A stretch of DNA of 52,931 nt from positions 1 through 52,931 of the forward strand of contig CAYZED010000018.1 in assembly GCA_964477445.1 (NCBI GenBank). Reading direction: 5' to 3'. Shown piece after piece: positions 1 through 7,504 of this stretch (position 1 is its first letter; each line of letters opens with the position of its first letter). A model generated the notes under the pieces. It did no database searches. It had not been told where the DNA came from and saw only the letters and a list, made by a program, of their open reading frames with translations. This DNA is from CAYZED01 sp964477445 (GTDB taxonomy: Bacteria; Bacillota; Clostridia; Lutisporales; Lutisporaceae). A program made the position numbers and the translations under genes.

Positions 1-52
1 CTTTTTCGTTTATCTCAGTATAGTTACTTTTAATTACTCAATGAAGTTTTTT

Positions 53-78
53 CGCTTTAATCAAAGCGGAAGTTTTTT
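53..78 (+). terminator. Possible terminator hairpin at window start
   Basis: CGCTTT at 53-58 pairs with AAAGCG at 63-68 around a 4-base loop. Six T residues follow at 73-78 after a short GAAG linker. It would end a plus-strand transcript that enters from left of the window. The linker between stem and T-run makes it weaker than a textbook terminator. Confidence 0.4.
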
Positions 79-219
79 CTCCTTATACCTAAGAGTCGAA
101 AACCGCTCGCTTATCTCGCATGTTTTAGATAGAAATAATTTTCTAAAACATACTGCCTTCGCGAGCTAACGAGATGTCTTTTCTCCACATATCTAAGTGT
201 CGAAAACCGTTGACTTATC
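75..219. repeat. Imperfect direct repeats flanking a palindromic block
   Basis: Two copies of about 41 bases (75-115 and 179-219) share most positions, including the blocks TTTTCTCC, CTAAG and GTCGAAAACCG and the end CTTATC. Between them lies an inverted repeat: ATGTTTTAGA at 120-129 with TCTAAAACAT at 142-151, and outer GCTCGC (105-110) with GCGAGC (161-166). Nothing here codes for a protein. It could be the remnant of a small non-autonomous element or a structured RNA; I do not recognise a family. Confidence 0.5.
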
Positions 220-271
220 AAATATTAATTTGCGTTTCCTTGGAATTATATTCATTGATGCAAATATAATT

Positions 272-1534
272 TCATATCAACCATGCTGGAATGTACCAGT
301 TTTTCTTATCAATAGGTAAAACATCAGAGATTAAACAGATTACAGCACCTGTACCAATTTCGGTTTTAAGATGAGCGGCACCAGAGAATTTGTCATCTTT
401 CGAAGGGACATTTTCTATAGGTTTAAGAACGGAAAAGTTTTTTGTGGCATTTTTTGGAGCGGCACTTTTTTTAATTTCAATAGGATGAACGGTGTTGTTT
501 TGATGGATTATTAAATCGATTTCTTTCCTATTGCTGTCACGATAAAAATATAGTGGTGCACGTTTTCCGTTATTAATATAACTTTTGTATATTTCTGATA
601 CTACCCATGTTTCAAAGAATTCTCCACTCATGGCGCCGAACTCTAGTGCTTCGGCAGAATTCCAGCGTGTGAGATACGAACATAGGCCTGTATCAAGAAA
701 ATACATTCTAGGTGCTTTAATTATTCTTTTCAAAGCATTATTAAAGTAAGGTTCAACCAATAAAACCAGTCCGCTAGAAACTAAAATTGAAAGCCATTGT
801 TTCGCAGTGGGGGCAGAAACCCCTGCCTCATTTGCTAACGTTTCATAATTAACATTTGTTGCGGTTCTTGCTGCAACAATCCCGATAAATCTAAAAAAAG
901 AGAGCTCATCAGCTACTTGCGTTAGATCCTTTATATCTCGACTAATATAGGTTTCAAGATATGATTCATAATATCCATCTCGCTGGGTTTGAGGCATTTC
1001 ATGGAGACGTGGCATTGATCCAGTATAAATTTGATGAAAAACTTCTGGCAAAGTCATTTTCTTTACAATATTTAAATGATTAATGAGAGCACTGGGGGCT
1101 ATTTCAAATGGAGGCAAACTATATCCATTAATTTCGCTATTTGAGAGTCCTTGCATATGTAGTTCACCAACTCTACCAGCAAGTGATTCGCTAACGCCCT
1201 TCATCATATGAAAAGTTTGAGAACCGGTCAGCCAAAAGTCACCACAATGTTTATTTGTATCTACATAGATTTTTATATATTCCAAAAGTCCAGTCGCATA
1301 TTGAATTTCATCAATGATAACAGGTGGAGAGAAGCGCTGAAGAAATAATTCGGGTTCTGTGTTAGCGATTTCACGAAAAGTTGGATTATCGAGTGAAACA
1401 TATTTTCTCTCTGGTGAAGCGAGCTTTTGTAGAAGTGTAGTTTTTCCTACTTGTCGTGGACCGGTTACTAACAAAACCGGGTATGTATCGCTTATTGATA
1501 GAGCTGCTTTTTCTATTGTTCTTGTAATGTACAT
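272..1534 (-). CDS. AAA_14 / DUF4143 family ATPase
   Basis: This 420-residue protein has the layout of the widespread ATPases with an N-terminal AAA_14 domain and a C-terminal DUF4143 region. A Walker A motif GPRQVGKT is at residues 25-32, a Walker B motif VIIDEIQ at 72-78, and a sensor-like WLTGSQ near 101-106. The C-terminal half contains the Asp/Glu-Lys pattern EIDLIIH...IEIKKS typical of the nuclease-like fold of DUF4143. The start has the Shine-Dalgarno AAGGGGTGA just upstream. The gene stands alone, faces away from the hydrogenase cluster and has repeats at its 3' side. Members of this family are often mobile orphans; the cellular role is not established. Confidence 0.85.
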   Translation of the reverse strand: MYITRTIEKAALSISDTYPVLLVTGPRQVGKTTLLQKLASPERKYVSLDNPTFREIANTEPELFLQRFSPPVIIDEIQYATGLLEYIKIYVDTNKHCGDFWLTGSQTFHMMKGVSESLAGRVGELHMQGLSNSEINGYSLPPFEIAPSALINHLNIVKKMTLPEVFHQIYTGSMPRLHEMPQTQRDGYYESYLETYISRDIKDLTQVADELSFFRFIGIVAARTATNVNYETLANEAGVSAPTAKQWLSILVSSGLVLLVEPYFNNALKRIIKAPRMYFLDTGLCSYLTRWNSAEALEFGAMSGEFFETWVVSEIYKSYINNGKRAPLYFYRDSNRKEIDLIIHQNNTVHPIEIKKSAAPKNATKNFSVLKPIENVPSKDDKFSGAAHLKTEIGTGAVICLISDVLPIDKKNWYIPAWLI

Positions 1535-1569
1535 GAAATCACCCCTTAATACATTAAAACTATCGTAAA

Positions 1570-1606
1570 TTATGCAAATCTAAACTTTGATTTTATTTTT
1601 GCATAA
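1570..1606. promoter_or_regulatory. Inverted repeat upstream of the AAA_14 ATPase, possible operator
   Basis: TTATGCAAA at 1570-1578 and TTTGCATAA at 1598-1606 form a perfect 9-base inverted repeat whose half-site centres are about 28 bases apart. It lies 36 bases upstream of the minus-strand start at 1534. A TTGACA hexamer for that strand is just upstream (1618-1623), but I do not see a well-spaced -10 box. The symmetry suits a dimeric repressor; this is inference. Confidence 0.35.
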
Positions 1607-1723
1607 TCTATTGATTTTGTCAATTAAAACTATACCCTGTTTTTTACTTTCTCACCATTCGTTATTTGTTTGTGAAAAAAAACAAGAAAACTGTGCTTTT
1701 CGGTTTTTTATTCAAATGATATC

Positions 1724-1732
1724 TGATATAAT
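1724..1732 (+). promoter_or_regulatory. Extended -10 promoter of the ech-hyp cluster
   Basis: TGATATAAT at 1724-1732 fits an extended -10 element (TGn then TATAAT). The -35 region is T-rich but not a good match, which is usual for extended -10 promoters. Transcription would start near 1739, about 100 bases before echA. The stretch 1535-1835 holds only this promoter, the inverted repeat at 1570-1606 and the hairpin at 1768-1807; I see no gene in it. Confidence 0.55.
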
Positions 1733-1767
1733 GTATCCGTGCAGATGTTCAGAAAATTCTAGAGATG

Positions 1768-1807
1768 CGCAAAAGCCCATTTACGAAAGGCTTTAGGCGT
1801 TTTTTTG
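1768..1807 (+). terminator. Terminator-like hairpin in the ech leader (candidate attenuator)
   Basis: CGC (1768-1770) and AAAGCC (1772-1777) pair with GGCTTT (1789-1794) and GCG (1797-1799), followed directly by seven T residues. It stands after the extended -10 promoter and before echA, and no plus-strand gene lies upstream that it could end. This placement suggests premature termination control of the hydrogenase operon or a small RNA of about 70 bases. I see no obvious antiterminator. Confidence 0.6.
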
Positions 1808-1835
1808 GGAAAAACAAATCAAAAAGGAGGAAAAA

Positions 1836-3764
1836 ATGAATCTGTTATTATTTTTAATCGGATTCCCGCTTCTCGCAGCTTTGATTTTATTCATATTTAG
1901 AATAAATATCGTGCGAGATTTTGTCGTGAGGATTTCTGCTCTCGTGATTGGAGCAGCATCTATTTATTTGCTAGTTACTAATCTAGGAGGAACACCAAAG
2001 TTTTTTGCATTCGAAATGAATGGTATAGAACTTGGTATGATGGCCGTAGAAGCACTCATTGCATTATTTATTACTTACTTAGGTTTCAAACATAAAAAGT
2101 ATCTTGCAATAGTTTTGGTATGGTGCCAACTATTACTGATGGTATGGTTTGAACAATTTTATGCTCATGGTATTCCAGTCGAAAAAACACTTTTTACTGA
2201 TAATTTTTCAATAATTATGGCACTTATTATAGGTATAATAGGTAGCGCAATCTGTGTTTATGCTATTGGATATATGAAAGATTTCAAAAAACATCATGAG
2301 GGCGAACCAGACAGAAGACCGCTATTCTTCTTCTTAATGTTCTTATTCCTTTCAGCGATGTTTGGAATAGTATTTGCTAATCACTTGATCTGGTTGTATT
2401 TCTTCTGGGAAATCACTACATTATGTTCTTTCTTACTTATTGGATTCACTAGATCGAAAGAAGCGATTGATAACTCTTTCAAAGCACTTACTTATAATCT
2501 AGTCGGTGGTGTTGCATTTGCTATTGGAATTGTAGTTCTTGGTACACAGATGCAAGTTCTTGAATTAGACAAATTATTACTCATGGCCAACGCTGGTCCT
2601 GCAGTACTTGCTGTTGCTTTGGCATTTAGCTTTGCAGGTATGGCGAAAGCAGCTCAGCTTCCATTCTCAGGATGGTTACTTGGCGCGATGGTTGCTCCTA
2701 CACCAACATCGGCGTTGCTGCATTCATCCACGATGGTTAAAGCTGGTGTTTACTTAGTATTGAGAATGTCTCCACTTCTCGTAGGTAACTACGCAGGATT
2801 ATTAGTTTCTTTAATAGGAATAATAACTTTTGCAGTGGGTTCATTTATTGCTATTTCGCAATCAAATGCGAAAAAAGTACTTGCATGGTCTACGATAGCC
2901 AATCTCGGGCTTATTGTTACTTGTGCTGGGATTGGAACATATGAAGCCGTTTGGGCAGGTATTCTTCTTTTAATATTCCATGCTGTTTCTAAATCACTTC
3001 TCTTCCTTGGTGTTGGTACTATCGAACATAATCTTGGAAGCAGAAATATCGAAGACATGGATAATCTTATTTCTAGAATGCCAAAGGTAGCGCTTATGAT
3101 GGTAATTGGTATCATGGGAATGTTCTTGGCACCATTTGGGATGTTAATTTCTAAATGGGCTGCTCTTAAGGCATTTGTAGATACTAGAAACGTAATTCTT
3201 ATAACACTATTAGCATTTGGTAGTGCTGCTACATTGTTCTTTTGGACAAAATGGTTAGGAAAAATAATAGCTGTATCTAGTAAACCTAAGAATGTTGAAG
3301 GAAGCGTACACAGAGACGAGTGGTTCTCACTTGGATTACACGCGCTTCTTACTATCATAATTTGTTTAGGGTTCCCATTGATTTCATTATATTATTTAGA
3401 GCCATATTTGAATGGCGTCTTTGGTGCCGGAAGTATTGCTTTATCAACTGGAAACATAAAAATCATGACAATGATGTTATTCATGCTTTTAATACTTCCT
3501 ATAGGACTTTTGTTCTACGGGAAAGAAGACAAAATGGTGTCAATATATCTCTCTGGTAGAAATGCTCCAGAAGATATGAATCATACATTTAAGGGTTCGC
3601 TCGGTGTAAACCGAGATGTAAAAAACAGTAACTATTATCTTGAAGAGTTCTTTGGAGAAAAGAGACTTCACTTTATAGGTGTTGTAGTGTCAAGTGCAAT
3701 TTTCATATTTGCGCTGTCACTAATTACGGCTGTTTTAATCGGAACCTTTGGACTGGGGGTATAG
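1836..3764 (+). CDS. echA: Ech hydrogenase subunit A, proton/ion-translocating membrane subunit
   Basis: This 642-residue polytopic membrane protein belongs to the NuoL/MrpA/EchA antiporter-like family. In Ech complexes it forms the ion-pumping arm driven by ferredoxin oxidation and proton reduction. Hydrophobic helices run along nearly the whole chain. Family signatures include the segment LYFFWEITTLCSFLLIGF and the block MAKAAQLPFSGWLLGAM followed by PTPTSALLHSSTMVKAG, which carries the conserved Lys and His of the channel. AAGGAGG precedes the ATG. It opens a gene order identical to echABCDEF, and its stop is 4 bases before the echB start. Confidence 0.92.
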   Translation: MNLLLFLIGFPLLAALILFIFRINIVRDFVVRISALVIGAASIYLLVTNLGGTPKFFAFEMNGIELGMMAVEALIALFITYLGFKHKKYLAIVLVWCQLLLMVWFEQFYAHGIPVEKTLFTDNFSIIMALIIGIIGSAICVYAIGYMKDFKKHHEGEPDRRPLFFFLMFLFLSAMFGIVFANHLIWLYFFWEITTLCSFLLIGFTRSKEAIDNSFKALTYNLVGGVAFAIGIVVLGTQMQVLELDKLLLMANAGPAVLAVALAFSFAGMAKAAQLPFSGWLLGAMVAPTPTSALLHSSTMVKAGVYLVLRMSPLLVGNYAGLLVSLIGIITFAVGSFIAISQSNAKKVLAWSTIANLGLIVTCAGIGTYEAVWAGILLLIFHAVSKSLLFLGVGTIEHNLGSRNIEDMDNLISRMPKVALMMVIGIMGMFLAPFGMLISKWAALKAFVDTRNVILITLLAFGSAATLFFWTKWLGKIIAVSSKPKNVEGSVHRDEWFSLGLHALLTIIICLGFPLISLYYLEPYLNGVFGAGSIALSTGNIKIMTMMLFMLLILPIGLLFYGKEDKMVSIYLSGRNAPEDMNHTFKGSLGVNRDVKNSNYYLEEFFGEKRLHFIGVVVSSAIFIFALSLITAVLIGTFGLGV

Positions 3765-3768
3765 AAAA

Positions 3769-4629
3769 ATGCAAACAACATTAATTTTAATTGCTTACAT
3801 AATTCTCGCGCCTCTAGTTGGCGGATTTTTAGCTGGTATTGACAGAATAATAACAGCAAGAATGCAGGGTAGAGTTGGACCACCTGTTCTTCAGCCTTTT
3901 TATGATGTAATGAAATTATTATCAAAAGAGAATTTATCAGTTAACAAAATTCAAAACTATTTAGTTTTCTGTTTCTTACTTTTTATAATATTTACTGGAG
4001 GACTCTTTTTTACAGGTGGAGATCTTTTGCTTGTAATATTTGCACTCACATTGGCAAGTATTTTACTAATACTTGCAGCATATTCCTCAAACTCACCATT
4101 TGCATTTATTGGTGCTGAAAGAGAAGTTATTCAAATGATGTCTTATGAACCAATGGTTCTAATGATGGCAATGGGTATTTTCGCTTTAACAAAATCATTC
4201 CTAATATCTGATATATTAAATTCCGGAGTTCCTCTTATAGTATATTTACCTGGAATATTTATCGGTTTTGTATATATACTTACTATTAAACTCAGAAAAT
4301 CACCATTTGACCTTTCGATGTCACACCATGCACATCAGGAGTTAGTGAAAGGTCTTACTACAGAATTTTCCGGGACTACACTGGCATTGATTGAAATCGC
4401 ACACTGGTATGAAAATGTTTTCTTACTTGGATTTGTGTATTTATTCTTTGCTTGGAATTCCATTGCAAGTCCTTTCGTAGGAATCTTAGCTTGCCTTGTG
4501 ATATTCTTCCTTGAAATATTCTTGGATAATAACGAAGCCAGAGTTAAATGGCAGCTAGCCTTTAAGTCCTCGTGGATTGTGGCAGCGACAGTAGGTTTTG
4601 TAAACCTTCTGATACTCTATTTTATTTAG
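3769..4629 (+). CDS. echB: Ech hydrogenase subunit B, NuoH-like membrane anchor
   Basis: This 286-residue membrane protein of the NuoH/EchB/HycD family anchors the hydrogenase module. The family motif GGFLAGIDR, followed by ARMQGRVGPPVLQPFYDV, is near the N-terminus, and an acidic loop GAEREVIQMMSYEP follows. About eight hydrophobic segments are visible. I chose ATG 3769 over the upstream in-frame TTG because it follows the echA stop directly and gives the usual family N-terminus, although the Shine-Dalgarno (GGGGG inside the end of echA) is weak. Confidence 0.9.
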   Translation: MQTTLILIAYIILAPLVGGFLAGIDRIITARMQGRVGPPVLQPFYDVMKLLSKENLSVNKIQNYLVFCFLLFIIFTGGLFFTGGDLLLVIFALTLASILLILAAYSSNSPFAFIGAEREVIQMMSYEPMVLMMAMGIFALTKSFLISDILNSGVPLIVYLPGIFIGFVYILTIKLRKSPFDLSMSHHAHQELVKGLTTEFSGTTLALIEIAHWYENVFLLGFVYLFFAWNSIASPFVGILACLVIFFLEIFLDNNEARVKWQLAFKSSWIVAATVGFVNLLILYFI

Positions 4630-4646
4630 TATAGGAGGTGCGAAAT

Positions 4647-5096
4647 ATGTCATTTGTAACAAAATCCCCATGGATAATTCACTATGACGGTTCCAGCTGT
4701 AACGGCTGTGATATTGAAGTGCTTGCCTGCCTCACACCAATGTATGATGTTGAAAGATTTGGTATCATTAACACTGGTAATCCGAAGCATGCGGATATCT
4801 TCTTAGTAACCGGTTCCATAAATGAACAGGGAGCAGATGTCGTAAAAACAATTTACGAACAAATGCCAGAACCTAAAATAGTTGTAGCAGTGGGTATTTG
4901 TGCGACTTCTGGAGGCATTTTTAAAGAATGTTATAATGTCAGAGGTGGAGTAGATACTGTAATTCCTGTAGATGTATATGTTCCAGGCTGTGCTGCTAGA
5001 CCTGAATCCATAATCGATGGAGTAGTTAAAGGGTTAGGAGCTCTCGAAGCGAAACGCAAAAAAATGGTAGAACAAGATAACAAGAAGTCAATTTAA
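4647..5096 (+). CDS. echC: Ech hydrogenase subunit C, small [4Fe-4S] subunit
   Basis: This 149-residue NuoB-like small subunit holds the proximal [4Fe-4S] cluster that passes electrons to the [NiFe] site. Cys18 and Cys21 lie in SSCNGCDIE, Cys85 in GICATSGG and Cys115 in VPGCAARPE; together they are the expected four ligands. The last motif usually reads GCPPRPE, so the Ala-Ala here is a small variation. ATG 4647 is preferred over the in-frame GTG 4638 because AGGAGG (4633-4638) is well spaced from the ATG and overlaps the GTG. Confidence 0.92.
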   Translation: MSFVTKSPWIIHYDGSSCNGCDIEVLACLTPMYDVERFGIINTGNPKHADIFLVTGSINEQGADVVKTIYEQMPEPKIVVAVGICATSGGIFKECYNVRGGVDTVIPVDVYVPGCAARPESIIDGVVKGLGALEAKRKKMVEQDNKKSI

Positions 5097-5113
5097 AAAG
5101 GTAGGTAAGAGAT

Positions 5114-5488
5114 ATGAGCGTTATGCAAGAAAGCATTCTTTTGCAGCCCGGTGAGCTTTTAAACAAAGTCTACGAGCTGAAAAGTGCCGGTAACAGACTG
5201 GTACAAATATGCTGCTCTATGTTAAAGGATGGAAGATTTGAAATCAGCTATTCATTTGACAAAGATCTTCAGTTTACAAATATTAGATTACAAGTTACTC
5301 AGGATATAGAGATTATGAGTATTAGCGGGATTTATTATCCAGCATTCTTGTATGAAAATGAAATGAAAGAACTTTTTGGAGTAAAGGTTACTAATATGGT
5401 ACTTGATTTCAACAATACACTGTATAAGAAAGCTAAAGCGACACCTTTTAACAATACAGTTGTTGCGGCTGAAACAGAAAACAAATAG
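5114..5488 (+). CDS. echD: Ech hydrogenase subunit D, NuoC-like
   Basis: This 124-residue soluble protein corresponds to the NuoC-like subunit of Ech. The segment YENEMKELFGVKVTNM is the family hallmark that packs against the large subunit. It lies 17 bases after echC and 14 bases before echE, in the canonical order. It carries no metal-binding cysteines, as expected. The subunit has a structural role in the peripheral arm. Confidence 0.85.
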   Translation: MSVMQESILLQPGELLNKVYELKSAGNRLVQICCSMLKDGRFEISYSFDKDLQFTNIRLQVTQDIEIMSISGIYYPAFLYENEMKELFGVKVTNMVLDFNNTLYKKAKATPFNNTVVAAETENK

Positions 5489-5502
5489 GAGAGGTATTGA
5501 AT

Positions 5503-6582
5503 ATGGGAAAAAGAACAATAATACCCTTCGGACCTCAGCATCCGGTTCTCCCGGAGCCTATACATTTAGACCTTGTACTTGAGGATGAAAGAGTAGTCGA
5601 AGCTATACCTAGCATTGGCTACATTCATAGAGGCTTAGAGAAACTTGTTGAGAAGAAGGAATTTACAGAGTATGTATATGTAGCTGAAAGAATCTGCGGG
5701 ATCTGTAGCTTTATACATGGAATGGGATATTCACAGTCAGTAGAAAAAATGATGGGTCTTGAAATACCTGAAAGAGCAGAATGGCTCAGAACTTTTTGGT
5801 CAGAACTTTCAAGAGTTCATTCACATTTGTTATGGTTAGGTCTTGTTGCTGATGCATTTGGATTCGAATCACTGTTCATGCATGCATGGAGATTGAGGGA
5901 AAAAATTCTTGACATTTTTGAAGCAACTACTGGCGGCAGAGTTATTTTCAGTGTATGTAAAGTTGGTGGAGTTAGAAAAGATATTACTAACGACAATCTT
6001 GCTGTTTTCGCTAAACTTTTCACTGCTATGGACAAAGAAATTAGAGAACTTAACAATGTATTCATTAATGATTACACCGTTAAGAGTAGATTAGTTGGAA
6101 TCGGGAAACTTACTAAGGAGCAAGCTTATGACCTTGGCGCAGTTGGGCCAATGCTTAGAGCTAGTGGTTGGGCTCAGGATTTAAGAATGACAGGTTATGC
6201 TGCATATAAGCATCTTGATTTTAAACCAATAATTGAAACAGCAGGAGACAGCTATGCTAGAGTTTTAGTTAGAATAAATGAGATATATCAGTCTTTTGAC
6301 CTTATGAAACAAATAGTCGGGAAAATTCCTGGAGGACCTGTAGATATTAAAGTTACAGGGACACCGAGCGGAGAAAACTTCGAAAGACTTGAACAGCCTC
6401 GTGGAGAAGTTGTTTATTATACTAAGGGTGATGGAAGCAAATTCCTTGAAAGAATGAGAGTTAGAACTCCTACATTTGCAAATATTCCACCATTACTTAA
6501 GACTTTGGAAGGCGCAGACTTAGCGGATGTACCGATACTAGTTCTTACAATAGATCCTTGTATAAGCTGTACGGAGAGGTGA
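5503..6582 (+). CDS. echE: Ech hydrogenase subunit E, [NiFe] catalytic large subunit
   Basis: This 359-residue protein is the catalytic large subunit. The nickel ligands are the N-terminal pair RICGIC (Cys65, Cys68) and the C-terminal pair DPCISC (Cys353, Cys356). Only three residues follow the last Cys, so there is no C-terminal extension to cleave. This agrees with the absence of a HycI/HyaD-type endopeptidase gene in the cluster. ATG 5503 was chosen because TAGGAGAGG lies at a good distance, rather than the in-frame TTG 5497. Confidence 0.95.
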   Translation: MGKRTIIPFGPQHPVLPEPIHLDLVLEDERVVEAIPSIGYIHRGLEKLVEKKEFTEYVYVAERICGICSFIHGMGYSQSVEKMMGLEIPERAEWLRTFWSELSRVHSHLLWLGLVADAFGFESLFMHAWRLREKILDIFEATTGGRVIFSVCKVGGVRKDITNDNLAVFAKLFTAMDKEIRELNNVFINDYTVKSRLVGIGKLTKEQAYDLGAVGPMLRASGWAQDLRMTGYAAYKHLDFKPIIETAGDSYARVLVRINEIYQSFDLMKQIVGKIPGGPVDIKVTGTPSGENFERLEQPRGEVVYYTKGDGSKFLERMRVRTPTFANIPPLLKTLEGADLADVPILVLTIDPCISCTER

Positions 6583-6586
6583 TAAA

Positions 6587-6988
6587 ATGGGATTGTTTAA
6601 AATAGGAAAAATGGTAATAAGAAGCCTCTTTAGTAAGCCGGCAACCCTTATGTATCCAATAATTCCAAGGATTCCGACTCCACTTACAAGAGGACACATC
6701 AGTATTGATATTAACACATGTATTTTCTGTGGAATTTGTAGCAAGAAATGCCCTACGGGTGCACTTGTAGTAAATAGAGCCGAAAAAACTTGGGAAATAG
6801 ATAGACTGAGCTGTATTCAATGTAATTGTTGCGTAGACGTTTGTCCAAAAAAATGCTTGAACATGGAAGGCTCATATACTCAGCCATCAACAGGTTCAGT
6901 AGTAAATATGTTTAAACAAGAAACTTTAGCTCCAGTAGAACCAAAGGTTGAAGCAGAAGTAAAAGCTGAAGTAAAGACCGAAGAATAA
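6587..6988 (+). CDS. echF: Ech hydrogenase subunit F, 2[4Fe-4S] ferredoxin-like
   Basis: This 133-residue NuoI-like polyferredoxin subunit takes electrons from soluble ferredoxin. Two CxxCxxCxxxCP motifs are complete: Cys45/48/51/55 and Cys76/79/82/86. Its start is 4 bases after the echE stop. The C-terminal 25 residues form an acidic Glu/Ala/Val/Lys-rich tail (repeats of VEAEVKAEVK type) beyond the usual family end. That tail is probably dispensable; its purpose is unknown. Confidence 0.93.
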   Translation: MGLFKIGKMVIRSLFSKPATLMYPIIPRIPTPLTRGHISIDINTCIFCGICSKKCPTGALVVNRAEKTWEIDRLSCIQCNCCVDVCPKKCLNMEGSYTQPSTGSVVNMFKQETLAPVEPKVEAEVKAEVKTEE

Positions 6989-7020
6989 ATTAAAGTATAA
7001 AAAAGATACGGGTAAGATAA

Positions 7021-7422
7021 ATGCATGAGCTTCCGATAACTCAGAGAATAATAAAAATAGCAGAAGAACATGCCCGGCGTGCGAATGCGCGCCGGGTTAC
7101 CCGTGTAAAACTAGTAGTAGGAGACTATTCAGGTTTTATAGGGGACTCAATTCAAATGTATTTCGACATAATTTCAATTGGAACAATAGTTGAAGGTGCA
7201 GAGATAGAAATTAGAAAGGTCAAGCCTTTGCTACTTTGCTCAGTTTGTGGTGAACTTTTTGAAAGGAAACTATTCTCCTTTGAATGTCCAAAATGTGGTG
7301 GCGACGGAGGTCCGTCAGAAATAGGAAAAGAATTTTATATTGATACGATTGAAATTGAAGATGAAAATGAAAATAAAGTTGAAGATAATGCTGCTGATGT
7401 TGGACTAGAAAAAGTACTTTAG
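7021..7422 (+). CDS. hypA: Hydrogenase nickel incorporation protein HypA
   Basis: HypA brings nickel to the large subunit together with HypB. The essential Met-His-Glu N-terminus is present, with His2 as nickel ligand. A zinc site is formed by Cys73/Cys76 and Cys89/Cys92 (two CxxC). At 133 residues it is slightly longer than the typical 113-117 because of an acidic tail (EIEDENENK...). No strong Shine-Dalgarno precedes it (GGGTAA only). Codons 18-26 contain a very GC-rich hairpin with CGG/CGT/CGC arginine codons, unlike the AGA used in neighbours. Confidence 0.93.
   Translation: MHELPITQRIIKIAEEHARRANARRVTRVKLVVGDYSGFIGDSIQMYFDIISIGTIVEGAEIEIRKVKPLLLCSVCGELFERKLFSFECPKCGGDGGPSEIGKEFYIDTIEIEDENENKVEDNAADVGLEKVL
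7073..7096 (+). repeat. Strong GC-rich hairpin inside hypA
   Basis: CCCGGCGTGC (7073-7082) pairs with GCGCGCCGGG (7087-7096) around a GAAT loop, ten pairs with one G-T wobble. It lies in the coding sequence about 50 bases after the hypA start, in a region that is otherwise AT-rich. The strand cannot be fixed from symmetry; the mRNA would carry the hairpin. Confidence 0.7.
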
Positions 7423-7504
7423 TCATGCGTGGCGGCTTTTAATTTATATATTAAGTTTAACAATAATTAGCAATAATATGAGTGTAAATTGGAGGAAGAA
7501 AAGA

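Noticed and set aside
1587..1796. A 69-residue open frame upstream of echA
   Set aside because: No ribosome site, Cys/Phe-rich random-looking sequence, and it overlaps the promoter and terminator hairpin.
2789..3358. A 189-residue minus-strand frame inside echA, and similar antisense frames such as 14046-14693
   Set aside because: They mirror strongly conserved plus-strand genes and have no start signals.
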